Notes: generated from the letters alone by a model not told the origin. 64,000 nucleotides of DNA from Impatiens glandulifera (GCF_907164915.1 NC_061863.1:10293882-10357881), one strand, 5' to 3'; counted from the first letter of the stretch, positions 1 through 11,929 are shown. A program made the numbers and translations.

Positions 1-840
1 CTTGAAATCAAGAACTCATAAACACTAGTTACATATTCAAGCCGTAACACATAAACAATACCTCATTGGATTCACCAAGCTCCTTCAACCACTTTAAATT
101 TCTTTCTCCTATCTCTTTCATCTGTTCATTAAAATTTATTTAAAAACATGATGTATCACCACCTCCACAATAGACACAATATCTTACATCACAATTATAA
201 ATATATTTATGTATTTTTAACAACCTTCTTATGTTCCTTCAGCCATCAAAGAATTAGACTTTTAGAATTTATTATAGAAATTAAGTTAATTTCACATATA
301 GTTATGTTTACAAATATTTTTAATTACCTGAAAATCAGAAAGCTTCTCAAACTTCATTTTACACTCACCATATTCTACAACAAAATCTTAACTACCAAAA
401 AAGTAAAATTTATAAAACTACATCGAGCTAAGGCTAAATTCCAATTTTTCTCCAATAAGAAATTTAAGAAGCAAAAACAATACTTCATGAGATCTATAAT
501 GCTCCAACCATTTGGATATCTTTCTCCCGTCTCTTTCAACAATTAATGAATAATTTATGTTAAAAAAATTGATGCATCAACACCTTCATAAGAGACTAAA
601 TATCTCACGTCACAATCACAAGATATTTAAACTTTTTTAACTTCTTTCTTTATGTTCTTCAAGCTAGATTTTTAAAATTTATTAAAGAAGTTTAGTTAAA
701 TCCGCATCTAGCTAGTTAGGGCTACAAATCTTCTTGAATACATGAGATCCGAAAATTCCACGAACATTTTTACACATTCCTACATCATTTTATTATTCTC
801 AATATCATCTCCACCAGAAGTAGTGCATTAGTTGTGAGCT
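1..840. repeat. Tandem duplication (period about 418 bp) with minus-strand coding remnants
   Basis: The stretch near 75-300 recurs near 500-720 with diverged but collinear sequence, for example the pyrimidine-rich run at 99-122 and its counterpart at 517-540. Translated on the minus strand, both copies give similar peptides before a stop. One contains WLKELGESNEVLFM (about 130-50), the other SKWLEHYRSHEVLFLL (about 540-470). Another stretch reads VVEYGECKMKFEKLSDFQ followed by a possible GT donor near 330. This suggests the decayed 3' part of a plant gene with introns. I do not recognise the family. The plus-strand reading frame 148-546 is lysine-rich, has no recognisable domain and is probably a shadow. 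Confidence 0.4.
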
Positions 841-2075
841 GTTGATAAGAACAACCGCCTTTGATCTTCAAGTAAAAGTGGAACTCCTCCGTTAGTCCAC
901 CAAATTGACTAATTCAAAGCTTAAAATGATCACTCTACGATGGTGATCATTTCCCCTACAAAATAGGCTTCGTCACTGCCTATTCCGGCGACTGCAAGCC
1001 AAGAACAATCAAAATTCATTAATGGTTTTTGGTTGATTCAACCCACTTGTCTTCTCCACCCGACTTAGGGATGCTATAAATAGCTCCCTCAATTCATTCT
1101 GAAGCCAAGGGAACAATACACAACTCTCAAATCAAAGAAAAACAAAATCCGCCATTAAAACTTGAAGCTTTAAAAAATTTGTCGAAATCTCTGTTAAAGA
1201 CATCGAAGCTTGGATTTGAGCATCCCGAAACCTTCCTTAAGGATCAATGATTGTTCTCTAATACTTGGTAATGTTCCAATCACCCCTAATTCATATTTAC
1301 AGTTTGAATTTGAAATTTTTATATTTTAAATTACATAAGTTTGTATACTTGTTATTCATGTGATTTTATGGTTAAATATTATCCTAGGATCATTTAGAAA
1401 CTATCGGGTAGGAGAGAATCCATCAATCGATCTAAATAATAAAAAACCAAATTTAAATTTAAAAAAGAAAAGAAAACGGGTTTGATGTTCTTCGGTTACC
1501 TCTGTTGAATCACAATCTAAAAAAATTCCCAATAGGGTTGTATACACACTAGGCAACTGTTTTGATCATGTTTGATCTATCCTGATTATGTTTAATCAAA
1601 ATCAAAATTTTCAAATAAAATTAAAATTTTGAGTTCTTGAATTGGTCAAAACGAAATTCAGTGTTCTTGTTTTTTCTGTACCAATCAAGTATATGAGATA
1701 TAGGGAAACTATTGGATAACTCATTTCACTACAAAATAACTTTAAAATAAAAAACCCAAATTTTGATCAAAAACTATTTTGAACAAATTGATCATCATCC
1801 AGGTTGATTGATACCTTGAGATGATGATCAACATGTTCTTGAGAACCGAGGCTTGTTATCATATTACTGAGGCTTGTTAGCCTAGGACCGACAGATCCGA
1901 CAAAGAATGATCGGTCCGGATCGAGACCAAGGACCGAAAAAATTGACCTAGGACCGATGTACTTGAGTTAAGACTGAAACCTAAGACCGATGTTCTTGAG
2001 TTAGAACCGAGACTTAGGACCGATGTTCTTGAGTTAAGTCTAAAACTTAGGACCGATGTTCTTGAGTTAGGACCG
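840..2075 (+). repeat. Left part of a long gypsy-like LTR
   Basis: A TATA box (GCTATAAATAG near 1072) is followed by a leader-like stretch. The same arrangement occurs in reverse orientation at about 27400, so these are two copies of one family. The 3' part carries a minisatellite rich in GACCGATGTTCTTGAGTTA. The sequence resumes at 5156 after a later element. I could not place the terminal dinucleotides, so the boundaries are approximate. Assignment to a Tat/Ogre-like gypsy lineage rests on the downstream TTGGCGACTCTG motif and is an inference. Confidence 0.45.
1951..2075. repeat. 33-bp minisatellite in the gypsy-like LTR
   Basis: Four copies of GACCGATGTTCTTGAGTTA start near 1952, 1985, 2018 and 2051, with spacing close to 33 bp. 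Related copies continue at 5151 and 5183, beyond the inserted element, so the array had at least six units before it was interrupted. Confidence 0.75.
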
Positions 2076-3284
2076 TGATAAGAAAAATTAAGTAAAGTTA
2101 ATTTTTGGAACCGGCTAGAAAAACTAAACAATTGTTAACTTTCATGTGCAGGTGCAAATCAAACCGGCTGGAGCCTCATGAACCGGTTTCTGAAACACTT
2201 CAAAGAAAATCAGTTCCAAGTGATCAAGTCAAAGATCAGAGGAACCGGTTTTTACTCTCTCAAGTGACCGGCCAGCAAAGACAAAAGTTCACATTCCAGC
2301 CGGACTATATTATGTAAGAGGCAAAACCGGAAACTACAACTTACAGAAGTGACGTAGTATGACGAAATAGACGTGTCTCGAAGGAATAAAAGAAGATCAT
2401 ATCCGATCGAAAGCATGCGAGGAAAGCAATGATGATTTTCTGATCCGATGTTGACAACCGGAGGTGCATGCCTGACACGTGTTCGAATCTGCAAACCGGC
2501 AACGTCACATTTTCCTGAGGAATCCTTGCATGCTTGCCAAGTGTTGAGGAAGGTGAAACGTGCAAGTAACCTCTCTCCACCGGCGTGATAATGATCAACC
2601 AATCCCACGGAGAGAGAAGAAAATGACCGTTGGGATCTCATCTACTATAAAAGGAAGATAAAGTGTCCTCATTTAATACGAATCACATCCTTCTGAGAAA
2701 AGCGATAAGTTACAAAAATCTTAGAGAGATAAACTTTTACGATCCAAAACCGATGTGTCATAAACCGGAAGCTTTCTGTGTCTTGTTGTGTTGAGTTATT
2801 GTATTACATCAAGAGTGAGTTGGTGTAACCGGCGAGTAGCGAGTTGGGCTCGACCGGAAGTGTTGTTGTTGTAACTTTGAAAGTTAGTGGACATCTTTCT
2901 CATAACCTGAGAAGAAGGGGTGACGTAGGAGGGTTTGCTCCGAACATCCATAAAAAATCTTGTCTCGTGTCATTTCTTTCGTTTCATTACTTATTCAATT
3001 AACCTAACCTCAAACCAAATCAATTGTACTCCGTAAACCGGTCCACTCATATCTCTAAAACCGACTCCTTCTAAACATCATCTAAGTCGCATACGTTGCT
3101 TCAGACTGAAATAGACATTTCCGCCCTTGAATCCGGTTCAAGAGTCTGTGACAGTTTCTGTAGTGCTGAGAACGGTTATAGTCTCTAACCGGACTATCAC
3201 CAAAGAGTGTTGTGTGTTGTAAGCGGCCACCCTTCCTGAAACCGGAAACACCCCGGTCCTCCAAGGGCGTCCCCGATCCTAACA
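2076..3284 (+). repeat. 5' LTR of the small element
   Basis: The LTR is 1209 bp, begins TG and ends CA. A TATA box (TATAAAAGGA, 2645-2654) fits a transcription start near 2680. The sequence is dotted with ACCGG motifs. The reading frames 2105-2317 and 2252-2641 lie in the LTR and recur in the second LTR; I regard them as chance frames. Confidence 0.9.
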
Positions 3285-3296
3285 GTCGGGCTGAAC

Positions 3297-3608
3297 GTGC
3301 AACCTGTTGATGATGAAGAGGAAGAAGAAGAAGAGGATATCGAAGAACTCAACCGGCGCAAAAAGAGGACACTTGAAAGGTCAACCACAATTTCAAGCTC
3401 CAGACCAACTGTTGCTCAACCGCCTCATCCACAGAAACCAGTTTGTACCGGTTTTGGATTCGGCAGAAGAACTCCCGGCATCTCAAGTGTGTGGGCCGGA
3501 TTACAAATTGACGCTGAAAGACGCGACAGAGAGTGGAAGGCAAGGGAAGAAGAGGAAAGAAGGCGACTGGAAAAAGAACTTGAAAAGGGGGGACCATCCA
3601 AGCCTTAG
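3297..3608 (+). CDS. Remnant acidic, charged ORF inside the small element
   Basis: 103 codons fill about half of the internal region. The N-terminus is a run of aspartate and glutamate (about residues 4-18). A basic patch (RRKKR) follows, and residues 70-100 are an alternating Arg/Glu segment likely to form a helix. No known domain is visible. Its place just upstream of the polypurine tract, and its charged, helix-rich make-up, resemble the 3' part of the extra ORF in the large copia element (36456-39239). It may be the truncated end of such an ORF. An overlapping frame (3307-3627) is a shadow. Confidence 0.45.
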   Translation: MQPVDDEEEEEEEDIEELNRRKKRTLERSTTISSSRPTVAQPPHPQKPVCTGFGFGRRTPGISSVWAGLQIDAERRDREWKAREEEERRRLEKELEKGGPSKP

Positions 3609-3794
3609 TCTACTTTTCTTTCTTTAAGAACAATTTATGTTTTATTTGGTTTCAGAACTCAGTTGCTTTATGTTTTGGATTTATCAGTATTTACACATCT
3701 TTTGAAAAACCTCAAAACAACATGTTTTTGAAATTTTCTTACAAAAACAGAAAATACTCATAAAGGGAGATATCACTAAAACAAAACTTTTCAA

Positions 3795-3942
3795 ACCGAC
3801 CATACATTACAAGTTTTGAATATTTATTCTAAATAATCAAAAAGGGAGAAATTGATAAGAAAAATTAAGAAAGTTAATTTTCAAACCGGCCATACATTAC
3901 AAGTTTTGAATATTTATTCTAAATAATCAAAAAGGGAGAAAT
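3795..3942 (+). promoter_or_regulatory. Duplicated polypurine tract and LTR edge (90-bp tandem repeat)
   Basis: The tract AAAAAGGGAGAAAT occurs at 3929-3942, directly before the 3' LTR, and again exactly 90 bp upstream at 3839-3852. The upstream copy is also followed by the first 17 bases of the LTR. The unit therefore duplicates the junction where plus-strand synthesis is primed. Confidence 0.85.
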
Positions 3943-5150
3943 TGATAAGAAAAATTAAGTAAAGTTAATTTTTGGAACCGGCTAGAAAAACTAAACAATT
4001 GTTAACTTTCATGTGCAGGTGCAGATCAAACCGGCTGGAGCCTCATGAACCGGTTGCTGAAACACTTCAAAGAAAATCAGTTCCAAGTGATCAAGTCAAA
4101 GATCAGAGGAACCAGTTTTTACTCTCTCAAGTGACCGGTCAGCAAAGACAAAAGTTCACATTCCAGTCGGACTATATTATGTAAGAGGCAAAACCAGAAA
4201 CTACAACTTACAGAAGTGACGTAGTATGACGAAATAGACGTGTCTCGAAGGAATAAAAGAAGATCATATCCGATCGGAAGCATGCGAGGAAAGCAATGAT
4301 GATTTAATGATCCGATGTTGACAACCGGAGGTGCATGCCTGACACGTGTTCGAATCTGCAAACTGGCAACGTCACATTTTCCTGAGGAATTCTTGCATGC
4401 TTGCCAAGTGTTGAGGAAGGTGAAACGTGCAAGTAACCTCTCTGCACCGGCGTGATAATGATCAACCAATCCCATGGAGAGAGAAGAAAATGACCGTTGG
4501 GATCTCATCTACAATAAAAGGAAGATGAAGCGTCTTCATTTAATACGAATCACATCCTTCTGAGAAAAGCGATAAGTTACAAAAATCTTAGAGAGATAAA
4601 CTTTTACGATCCAAAACCGGTGTGTCATAAACCGGAAGCTTTCTGTGTCTTGTTGTATTGAGTTATTGTATTACATCAAGAGTGAGTTGGTGTAACCGGC
4701 GAGTAGCAAGTTGGGCTCGACCAGCAGTGTTGTTGTTGTAACTTTGAAAGTTAGTGGAGATCCTTCTCATAACCTGAGAAGAAGGGGTGACGTAGGAGGG
4801 TTTGCTCCAAACATCCATAAAAAATCTTGTCTCGTGTTATTTCTTTCGTTTCATTACTTATTCAATTAACCTAACCTCAAACCAAATCAATCGTACTCCG
4901 TAAACCGGTCCACTCATATCTCTAAAACCGACTCCTTCTAAACATCATCTAAGTCGCATACGTTGCTTCAGACTGAAATAGACATTTCCGCCCTTGAACC
5001 CGGTTCAAGAGTCTGTGACAGTTTGTGTAGTGCTGAGAACGATTATAGTCTCTAACCGGACTATCACCAAAGAGTGTTGTGTGTTGTAAGGGCCACCCTT
5101 CCTGAAACCGGAAATACCCCGGTCCTCCAAGGGCGTCCCCGATCCTAACA
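3943..5150 (+). repeat. 3' LTR of the small element
   Basis: The LTR is 1208 bp, collinear with the 5' LTR, and ends at the GACCG target duplication. Its TATA position has changed to ACAATAAAAG (4511-4520), so this copy may be a weaker promoter than the 5' LTR. Confidence 0.9.
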
Positions 5151-5155
5151 GACCG

Positions 5156-6730
5156 AGACATATAACCAATGTTCTTGAGTTATGACCGAGACATATGACT
5201 AATGTTATTGAGTTAGGACTGAGAATCTTAGACCTGGGACCGAGACTCATAAACATTGGGACCAAGTATCCGTAACTCGGGACCGAGGGACTTAGCTTAG
5301 AGTTAACCCTAAATCGTGAGGTTTATACACTTTGAACGATAAACCTAGCCCAAGGCTAGTCCAGGATCAATTGGTTTTTATACCTAGACTGGTAAATCTA
5401 ATCCATGTACCAAGTCCTTAGTACCCTAACCGAGGGACTCTCGTACTCAAACCGAGGGTCACCAAACCTCGACCGATAAAATCAGACCCAAACCTTAAGA
5501 CTCTGGTCTAAGGCATGTTTGGTTCCACTTTTCAATAATCCCGAGAGATCGGAAAATGAATTCAAAATATTTTTGGGATGTCTCACAAACAAATATTTTG
5601 ACCAAGGCTTAGTTTGGTTTTTAAATCTAAACTCTAACACCCTTACAAATGATTGATATTCTTCAGGTATAATCCTCCATATCGATCATCCGCAACAGGT
5701 ACCAGCATTTTAATATTGTTGTTTCAATATTTCAAAAAATTTAAAACCTAGAAACATGACTAGGACCAGAAGAATAATCGGTTAAAAACTCAAACGTTAT
5801 ACAACTAATTTTCAAAAAGTCATGTTTATAGAGTAGAGACCGTTCTTTAAAGGGTATGGACGACATAACGTAAAAGCCCTTTCCCGAGTATCTCCAAACT
5901 TCGAATAAAATAAAACTCAATTGGTGACTCTATTTTCAAATAAATAATCTTTCATGGTGCAAAATACGTTTTTACACGTACACCACTTTTTATTGATTTT
6001 CATAAAAATAATTGGCGACTCTGTTTTCAAATAAATAATATTTCTTAAATTAATTATGTTTAATTAATTTGAACCAGATTTCATAAAAAAATTAAATCGT
6101 CATTTGGGTTTTCAAAATCCCCAAATTATTAAATTTAATTAATTTTATTATTAATTTTAAAAGTTTTTCAGGTATTATCAAACAAATTTAAAATAATATT
6201 TTTTTTAAAAACGATATCTGGCACGCAAACCATTGTTGAAATCGTCGAGCATCGAGTCACTCCGAGCCCATATGTGCACGTGCCCTAAAAAAACATGCAA
6301 TGCAAAGAGAACGTAAATATTATAACTCAATTGGTGACTCTGTTTTCAAATAAATAATCTTTCATGATGCAAAATACGTCTTTACAAGTACACCACTTTT
6401 TATTGATTTTCATTAAATCAATTGGCAACTTTATTTTTATGTTTAATTAATTTGAACCAGATTTCATAAAAAATTCAATTCATTATTTGATTTATCAAAA
6501 TCCCCATATTATTAAATTTAAATAAAATTAATTAATTTTATAATTAATATTAAAAGATGATAGGTATTATCAAAAATTTTTAAATAATGTTTTTTTTAAA
6601 ACGATTCCTGACATATAAATTATTGTTGAAATCGTCGAACATCGAGTAACACCGACCCATAACGCACGTGCCCTAACAAAGCATGCAATACAAAGAATAC
6701 AAAGAGAACGTAAATATTATTTTATCAACA
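5156..6730 (+). repeat. Right part of the gypsy-like LTR plus a 410-bp tandem duplication
   Basis: The LTR interrupted at 2075 continues here. The motif AACTCAATTGGTGACTCT at 5914 recurs at 6324, and the following about 400 bp are duplicated to about 6720, including the GTGCACGTGCCCTAA-type stretch at 6270. A related TTGGCGACTCTG is at 6012. Such a motif directly after an LTR would suit a primer-binding site, but I see no internal coding region, so this may be a solo LTR with flanking internal sequence. Confidence 0.45.
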
Positions 6731-7139
6731 CTAATATGTATATTGGATCTAAAATATGTTTTTGTAAAGTTTGTTTAGTTGAAATGAAACTTTATTTAAA
6801 TTACAGATTTCATATTATAATTCAAAATAATAGTGACAATTTTTAATATAAGGTTTTTCAGGTTTAACAATATATCCTGATTTTCATTAAACTTGGTATC
6901 TTTTTGATTTAATAAATTAGACTTAAGTTAGAGATTAAAGAGGTCATATATTATCTTATCAACACTAATACTTATATTTGATCCTTACATTTAAGTTGTG
7001 CAAGAATTTTTAGTTAAAATCAAATGTTCATGAAAATATTAATTTTATATTAAAAGATATATATATACAAATATATATATACTGGTACGAGGTATAACCC
7101 TGTAGATAAAGTATACTTATATCACTAGTAAATTAGAAT
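6716..7139. repeat. AT-rich two-unit repeat, also present at 20280-20700
   Basis: Two related units (starting near 6718 and 6951) share TTATCTTATCAACACTAAT and the text after it. The same pair, diverged, lies near 20300 and 20530. No coding capacity. It is probably a dispersed non-autonomous element, class unknown. Confidence 0.4.
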
Positions 7140-7144
7140 GATTG

Positions 7145-7621
7145 TGCTAGGGTCTAACATCAAGGCCTCGGTTCTAGAATAAATTCCAGCAACCTTTCTC
7201 GGCACCCGGTTTCGGTCCTATGGTGCACATGGGCCAGATTTCTGTTTTGTTGTATTAATATTTTGTTTTGCTTTCCTTTTCTATTTTACAAACCGAATTC
7301 TATTAATTTCTTGTATTTGTTGTAACCGAATATTATGGGGCAAGACATCACTTATATAAGGCTGATCTTTCTTCCCCAAGGACCCATGAATAGAATGATG
7401 AAGATGTGACTTCGCCCCTATTCGTCTATTATTATTATTATAGACTGTTTGATATAGACCAACAGTATTTCTCTTCACTCCCTTAGTTCTTCTATCCCCT
7501 CCCCCCAAATTCTCTATTGAAAACCTTTCGCTGCCCTTTGATTGTAGAATTTCCACCGGTCTTAGAGATCAAGATCTTGATTCTTGAACCCAAAACACAC
7601 CTTACGAAACAAGTCGTAACA
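7145..7621 (+). repeat. 5' LTR of the gypsy derivative
   Basis: The LTR is 477 bp with a TATA box (TATATAAG, 7353-7360), a likely transcription start near 7385, and an end at GTCGTAACA just before the spacer and primer-binding site. Confidence 0.85.
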
Positions 7622-7677
7622 TTCTTGGTATCAGAGCAAGACGATTCTCAAATGAAAGAAACCTGATAGCAGCAAAG

Positions 7678-8661
7678 ATGGAGGATCTTAAGACCCTACT
7701 CGAAGGGCTGACCCAACAATATGCCTCCATGAATCCTGCCCCGCGACAACATATGACCGAACAGGCTGTCTTGCACAATGCTTTTCTGCAAAATATGAAT
7801 AGAAAGTATGCTGCTGGAAAAAGCTTGACAGCCATTGAAAAAGGTGCGTTTAATAATGGCCAAAATCCCCGCACCCGACCCTATAATATTGCTTCTTGCT
7901 ACCGTCCCCCAACCCGGCTCACAAATGTTAATATTCTTGAATTTGATGGGACTGATTTGGAGGGTTGGCTCTTATTTGCCGAGCAAATCTTTAGGGAGAG
8001 CAAGACGAATGATGCCACAAAGTTAGACATTGTCCGCACTCACGTCTCAAAAGAGGCAAGAACGTGGCATGAATCATATTTGCAGAATCGCAACCAAAAG
8101 GTAGCATTGACGTGGGATGCATTCAAGAGCGATCTCTTGCTGCGATTCGGTCGCAGGCCCTTGTACAGCGCCAAGCCGTCGCTGCTGCCCAAACCATGCA
8201 TTGTTAACACGGTCTGACAGAGCACAAACTGGACGACCAATCCCAAGGAAGACCGACGTTATACTTGCAATGAAAAATGGGAACCCAATCATAGGTGCAA
8301 ATCCAGATTATTCATGGCCCCGGCTAATCAGCAAGAAGTTCAAGAACTCGTTCAAGAACCCGTCCAAGAATCAGATTTTTATGACCCACCTTTGGTGCTT
8401 GAGACAAGGGACGAACGTGTCATTATCTTGCACACTTTCTCGGTCCAACAAGGTGCCCCTCGGTCGCGGGTCAACATAATACAAGGCAGCCAACTAGAAA
8501 AGGCCTTGGAAAATCATAATGTTGCTGCCACGGTACAAATAATCAGCAAGAACAAATGCCAAAGTGTTTCACTTGTTTTGGAAAACGCTCCTGAAAATTT
8601 CCAAAAAATAATCAAAGGCTCACCTAGCAACCCAACAACCGAATACCAGCCAGGAAGGTAG
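7678..8661 (+). pseudogene. Gypsy gag, frameshifted
   Basis: The first frame (7678-8217, 179 aa) starts with an ATG 39 bp after the primer-binding site. It contains the gag core signature LEFDGTDLEGWLLFAEQIF (about residues 83-101), then WHESYL and FKSDLLLRFG, typical of plant Ty3/gypsy capsid proteins. Near 8160 the frame is lost. A second frame from about 8238 to 8661 resumes with a CNEKWEPNHRC zinc-knuckle-like motif and the gag-protease linker. Nothing recognisable as protease, reverse transcriptase or integrase follows, so pol has been deleted. Confidence 0.8.
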
Positions 8662-8977
8662 TCGGAAGACATGGCTATGTTGTTGTGCATGTGTTGCTAG
8701 TCTGGATAAAGGATTGGGCTTGGTTGTTTGAAGAAATTCTAGAGTATGCCCGGAAGAAAAATGGCCATTTTGCTGCACCGGGCGTGTTGGGCCGAAGGAA
8801 GGACTAGCTGTGGAGCATGAAGACCGAAGGCTTCTAAGAAATGCGGTCCTAAAACACCGACACTTGCTGGACTTACTGAAGTCCGACCGAATTTTGAAAT
8901 ATTGAGCATGCGCATTAGAGGCTCGGCAGAGCACGGTCTTTTTCGTCGAGGGCGACGAATTTTGAAGGGGGAGATAA

Positions 8978-9455
8978 TGCTAGGGTCTAACATCAAGGCC
9001 TCGGTCTTAGAATAAATTCCAGCAACCTTTCTCGGCACCCGGTCTCTGTTATATGGTGCACATGGGATAGATTTCTGTTTTGTTGTATTAATATTTTGTT
9101 TTGCTTTCCTTTTCTATTTTATAAACCGAATTCTGTTATTTTCTTGTATTTATTGTAACCGAATATTATTGAGCAAGACATCACCTATATAAGGCTGATC
9201 TTTCTTCTCCAAGGACCCATGAATAAAATGATGAAGATGTGACTTCGTCCCTATTCGTCTATTATTATTATTATAGACTGTTTGGTATAGACCAACAGTA
9301 TTTCTCTTCGCACCCTTGGTTCTTCTATCCCCTCACCCCCAAATTCTCTATTGAAAACCTTCTGCCGCCCTTTGATTGTAAAATTTCCACCGGTCTTAGA
9401 GATCAAGAACTTGATTCTTGAACCCAAAACACACCTTATGAAACAAGTCGTATCA
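8978..9455 (+). repeat. 3' LTR of the gypsy derivative
   Basis: The LTR is 478 bp, collinear with the 5' LTR, and ends GTCGTATCA before the GATTG target duplication. The plus-strand frame 9239-9421 lies wholly inside it and is not a gene. Confidence 0.85.
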
Positions 9456-10190
9456 GATTGTTTGGTTGAATAATATTATACAAGAATATTTAGGTATAAC
9501 TTATACCCTATATCCTACGCCAGTTATAAAACTTAATATTATTCTTTTACCCTAATTTTATAAAATTATTAAAATTTTAATTTTATATTATATTTTAAAA
9601 TATAATAATAATATAAATTATATCTAAGTATTAATTTAAATAATAATAATAATTACAAAATTACTTATTTTTATTTAATTTTTTAGTTTCGATTTTTTTT
9701 ATATATGTAAACAAAAAATATATTATTTTAAGTATAAATTTTTTTAATGTGATAATTTTTGTACATTATTAAATATAATGATTAAAAATAATAATATTAT
9801 TAATTAAAAAATAAAAATAATATATAAAATTAATTTATAAAATAAAATTGTATTTCATTATTAATAAATGATATTTATAATTAATTATATAAATTAATAT
9901 TATTATTATTAATTAATATAACTTATATCTATAGAATTTATTTCTAAAACTAATTTATGATTATAACACTCTAATTTCAAATATTATTTTATTACTTTCT
10001 TATACCACTAACCAAACACAAAATAATAAAACATATATATATTTTATACCTATTTTTTACTCTCAATCAAACACTAATAATCTATATAATTTATACCTTA
10101 AAATATTTTCTTATCATTTATACCCTTACAATTTATACCAATATAACTAGTATATCATACAAAACGCTAAAAACTTTAATAGTTAGTATA
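9456..10190. repeat. AT-rich MITE-like repeat, related to 15060-15930
   Basis: The right part is full of phrases such as CCAACCAAACA and TTATACC, mirrored by the left end TGTTTGGTTGAAT. A diverged relative lies at 15060-15930 with the same organisation. The gypsy derivative inserted into its left end, since the text before 7140 joins smoothly to that after 9460. No coding capacity. The class is unproven. Confidence 0.4.
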
Positions 10191-10544
10191 AAATGATAAT
10201 GAGTTGATGATATTAATTTCGTCTGTTTTTTTTTCTTTATTTAATATAATATGAATACTAAAATAAGTAAATAGTTAGAATTATATTTGTTTAATTTACT
10301 TGTAAAATAAAAAAAGGTAGAACAGGTTTATCTAAAAAAGAGATAAAGATTGATAATAAAAAAAAACAAATGAGTGAACTTACCAAATAGAACGAATTGT
10401 GAGATTGGAAAATAATTTCTTCATTTTATTAGTTTAATATTTATGTCTATTAATAATATAGGAAAAATATAATACTTAATTATAAATATTTAGATAATTT
10501 TATTATACAAACTTGTATGAAACAATTAAATATTTAAATTTCAA

Positions 10545-10546
<2 letters not shown>

Positions 10547-10618
<72 letters not shown>
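10547..10618. repeat. (AT)n microsatellite
   Basis: About 36 uninterrupted AT units. An equivalent but shorter tract sits at the matching place of the paralogous block (22267-22310). Confidence 0.95.
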
Positions 10619-10622
<4 letters not shown>

Positions 10623-11901
10623 TTTTCTGTTAACCATTTAATATATTTGTGATTTATAAAATTAAATACATAATTTGAATTGTTTTAGTTTTTATAAACA
10701 ATTTAATTTATTTTTCACCATTTAGTTATATTTTATACTTAATTTTTAAAATTGAATTTTTTTTATTATAATATTATTTTAAAAAAATATAATATAATAT
10801 TTTAATATGGAACCGCGATCGTGAGCTCCATCCAAGTTTATATTAAATTTATGAGTAATTAACATTGTTTCAAGTCTCTTTAAAACACTCTTTTATAATA
10901 TTTATAATTGTTTATATTTTGGTATTTTTTTTTTTTCAATTTATCATTCAATATTAAGCTTAATAATATTTTTTGAAATATTAGTTTAATTATTTTTTAC
11001 TAAATAATAATAATTACTTAATATTTTATGATAAAAATAAATATATACTAACATTGTAAATGAATATAATTAATATTTAGTAATTTAAATTTTGTCAAAA
11101 TATGGTGTTATATTTTGTTTGAATAGTTATAAATCTAGTATATTTTAGGATAATTAGTTAAATTATTACAATTTTAAAATTTTAAAATTTTATAATTGTA
11201 TAAGTTTATAAATTATTTCAATTTTAATTTATTTAAATAAATTGAATTTTTATATTACATTTGAGTTTTTAATATCCAAGAACAAACTCATTTGAGTTTT
11301 TAAATGATGATTGTTAAAGTATATAGTAGGCTGAATGAACCAATGAAACGATATTGAAAGAATCTCTACCAAATATTTTAAGCGACAATTGAAATTTATT
11401 TAGTCGATAGTTGATAAACAACGCCGGAAAATGTCTTGTTAAACGATAAATGATCATCTATATATAATCGAAGTAATAAGAGACCCATGCAAATCATTGA
11501 AGAATACATGTAAATGTAAGATAACTTTCATACTAAAGATCAAATTAAATAACTCATTATTGAAGACATGAAAAAAAATATTCAAATTCAATAATTTTCT
11601 TTCATTTGCTACTAAAACAGGGTACGACAAATTCAAAAAATATTACCAACACAACGACCCAATGAAGACTGCGAGTATTATATGTATCACAAAAATCTGG
11701 AATAAAATATTCTATTCGACTAAATAAGAAGTTGTACAAGTATAACACCAACTAAAATTTTAGTGTTGAAAAAAATATATAACATTTTTCGATGTTAAAA
11801 AAGTCGCTAGAGGAAATAAAAAAAATGAATGGTTTTTAAACTTAAGTAGAGAGAAAATGGAGATGTTGAACATTTAATTAAAATAGTTAATAAAGAATCG
11901 T

Positions 11902-11902
11902 T

Positions 11903-11929
<27 letters not shown>
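11902..11929. repeat. (AT)n microsatellite
   Basis: A short uninterrupted AT dinucleotide run of about 28 bp. Confidence 0.9.

Larger units (their letters stand above)
2076..5150 (+). mobile_element. Complete small non-autonomous LTR retrotransposon
   Basis: Two LTRs (2076-3284 and 3943-5150) start TGATAAG and end CCTAACA. They are flanked by the perfect 5-bp target duplication GACCG (2071-2075 and 5151-5155). I count about 33 mismatches in about 1209 bp by eye, so the copy is moderately young. The internal part is only 658 bp and lacks protease, integrase and reverse transcriptase. The polypurine tract AAAAAGGGAGAAAT and the LTR 3' end GATCCTAACA match those of the large copia element at 34851-48665. 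It is therefore probably a deletion derivative that borrows that family's enzymes. Confidence 0.9.
7145..9455 (+). mobile_element. Gypsy LTR retrotransposon deleted to gag
   Basis: LTRs at 7145-7621 and 8978-9455 start TGCTAGGG and end with CA. The perfect target duplication GATTG flanks them (7140-7144 and 9456-9460). A primer-binding site TGGTATCAGAGC, complementary to initiator methionine tRNA, is at 7628-7639, and a polypurine tract (AAGGGGGAGATAA) precedes the 3' LTR. The internal 1356 bp hold only gag-like sequence. Roughly 30 differences between LTRs by eye (about 94% identity) make it older than the two copia-type elements. Confidence 0.9.

Noticed and set aside
1877..2131. Minus-strand frame with repeated NSRTSVLS units, looking like a repeat protein
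   Set aside because: It is only the translation of the 33-bp minisatellite, whose period is a multiple of three. It crosses the LTR boundary of an inserted element and has no start context.
2105..4508. Paired frames in both LTRs of the small element (70 and 129 aa)
   Set aside because: They overlap on opposite strands, include the promoter region and have no domain. Their similarity comes from LTR identity.
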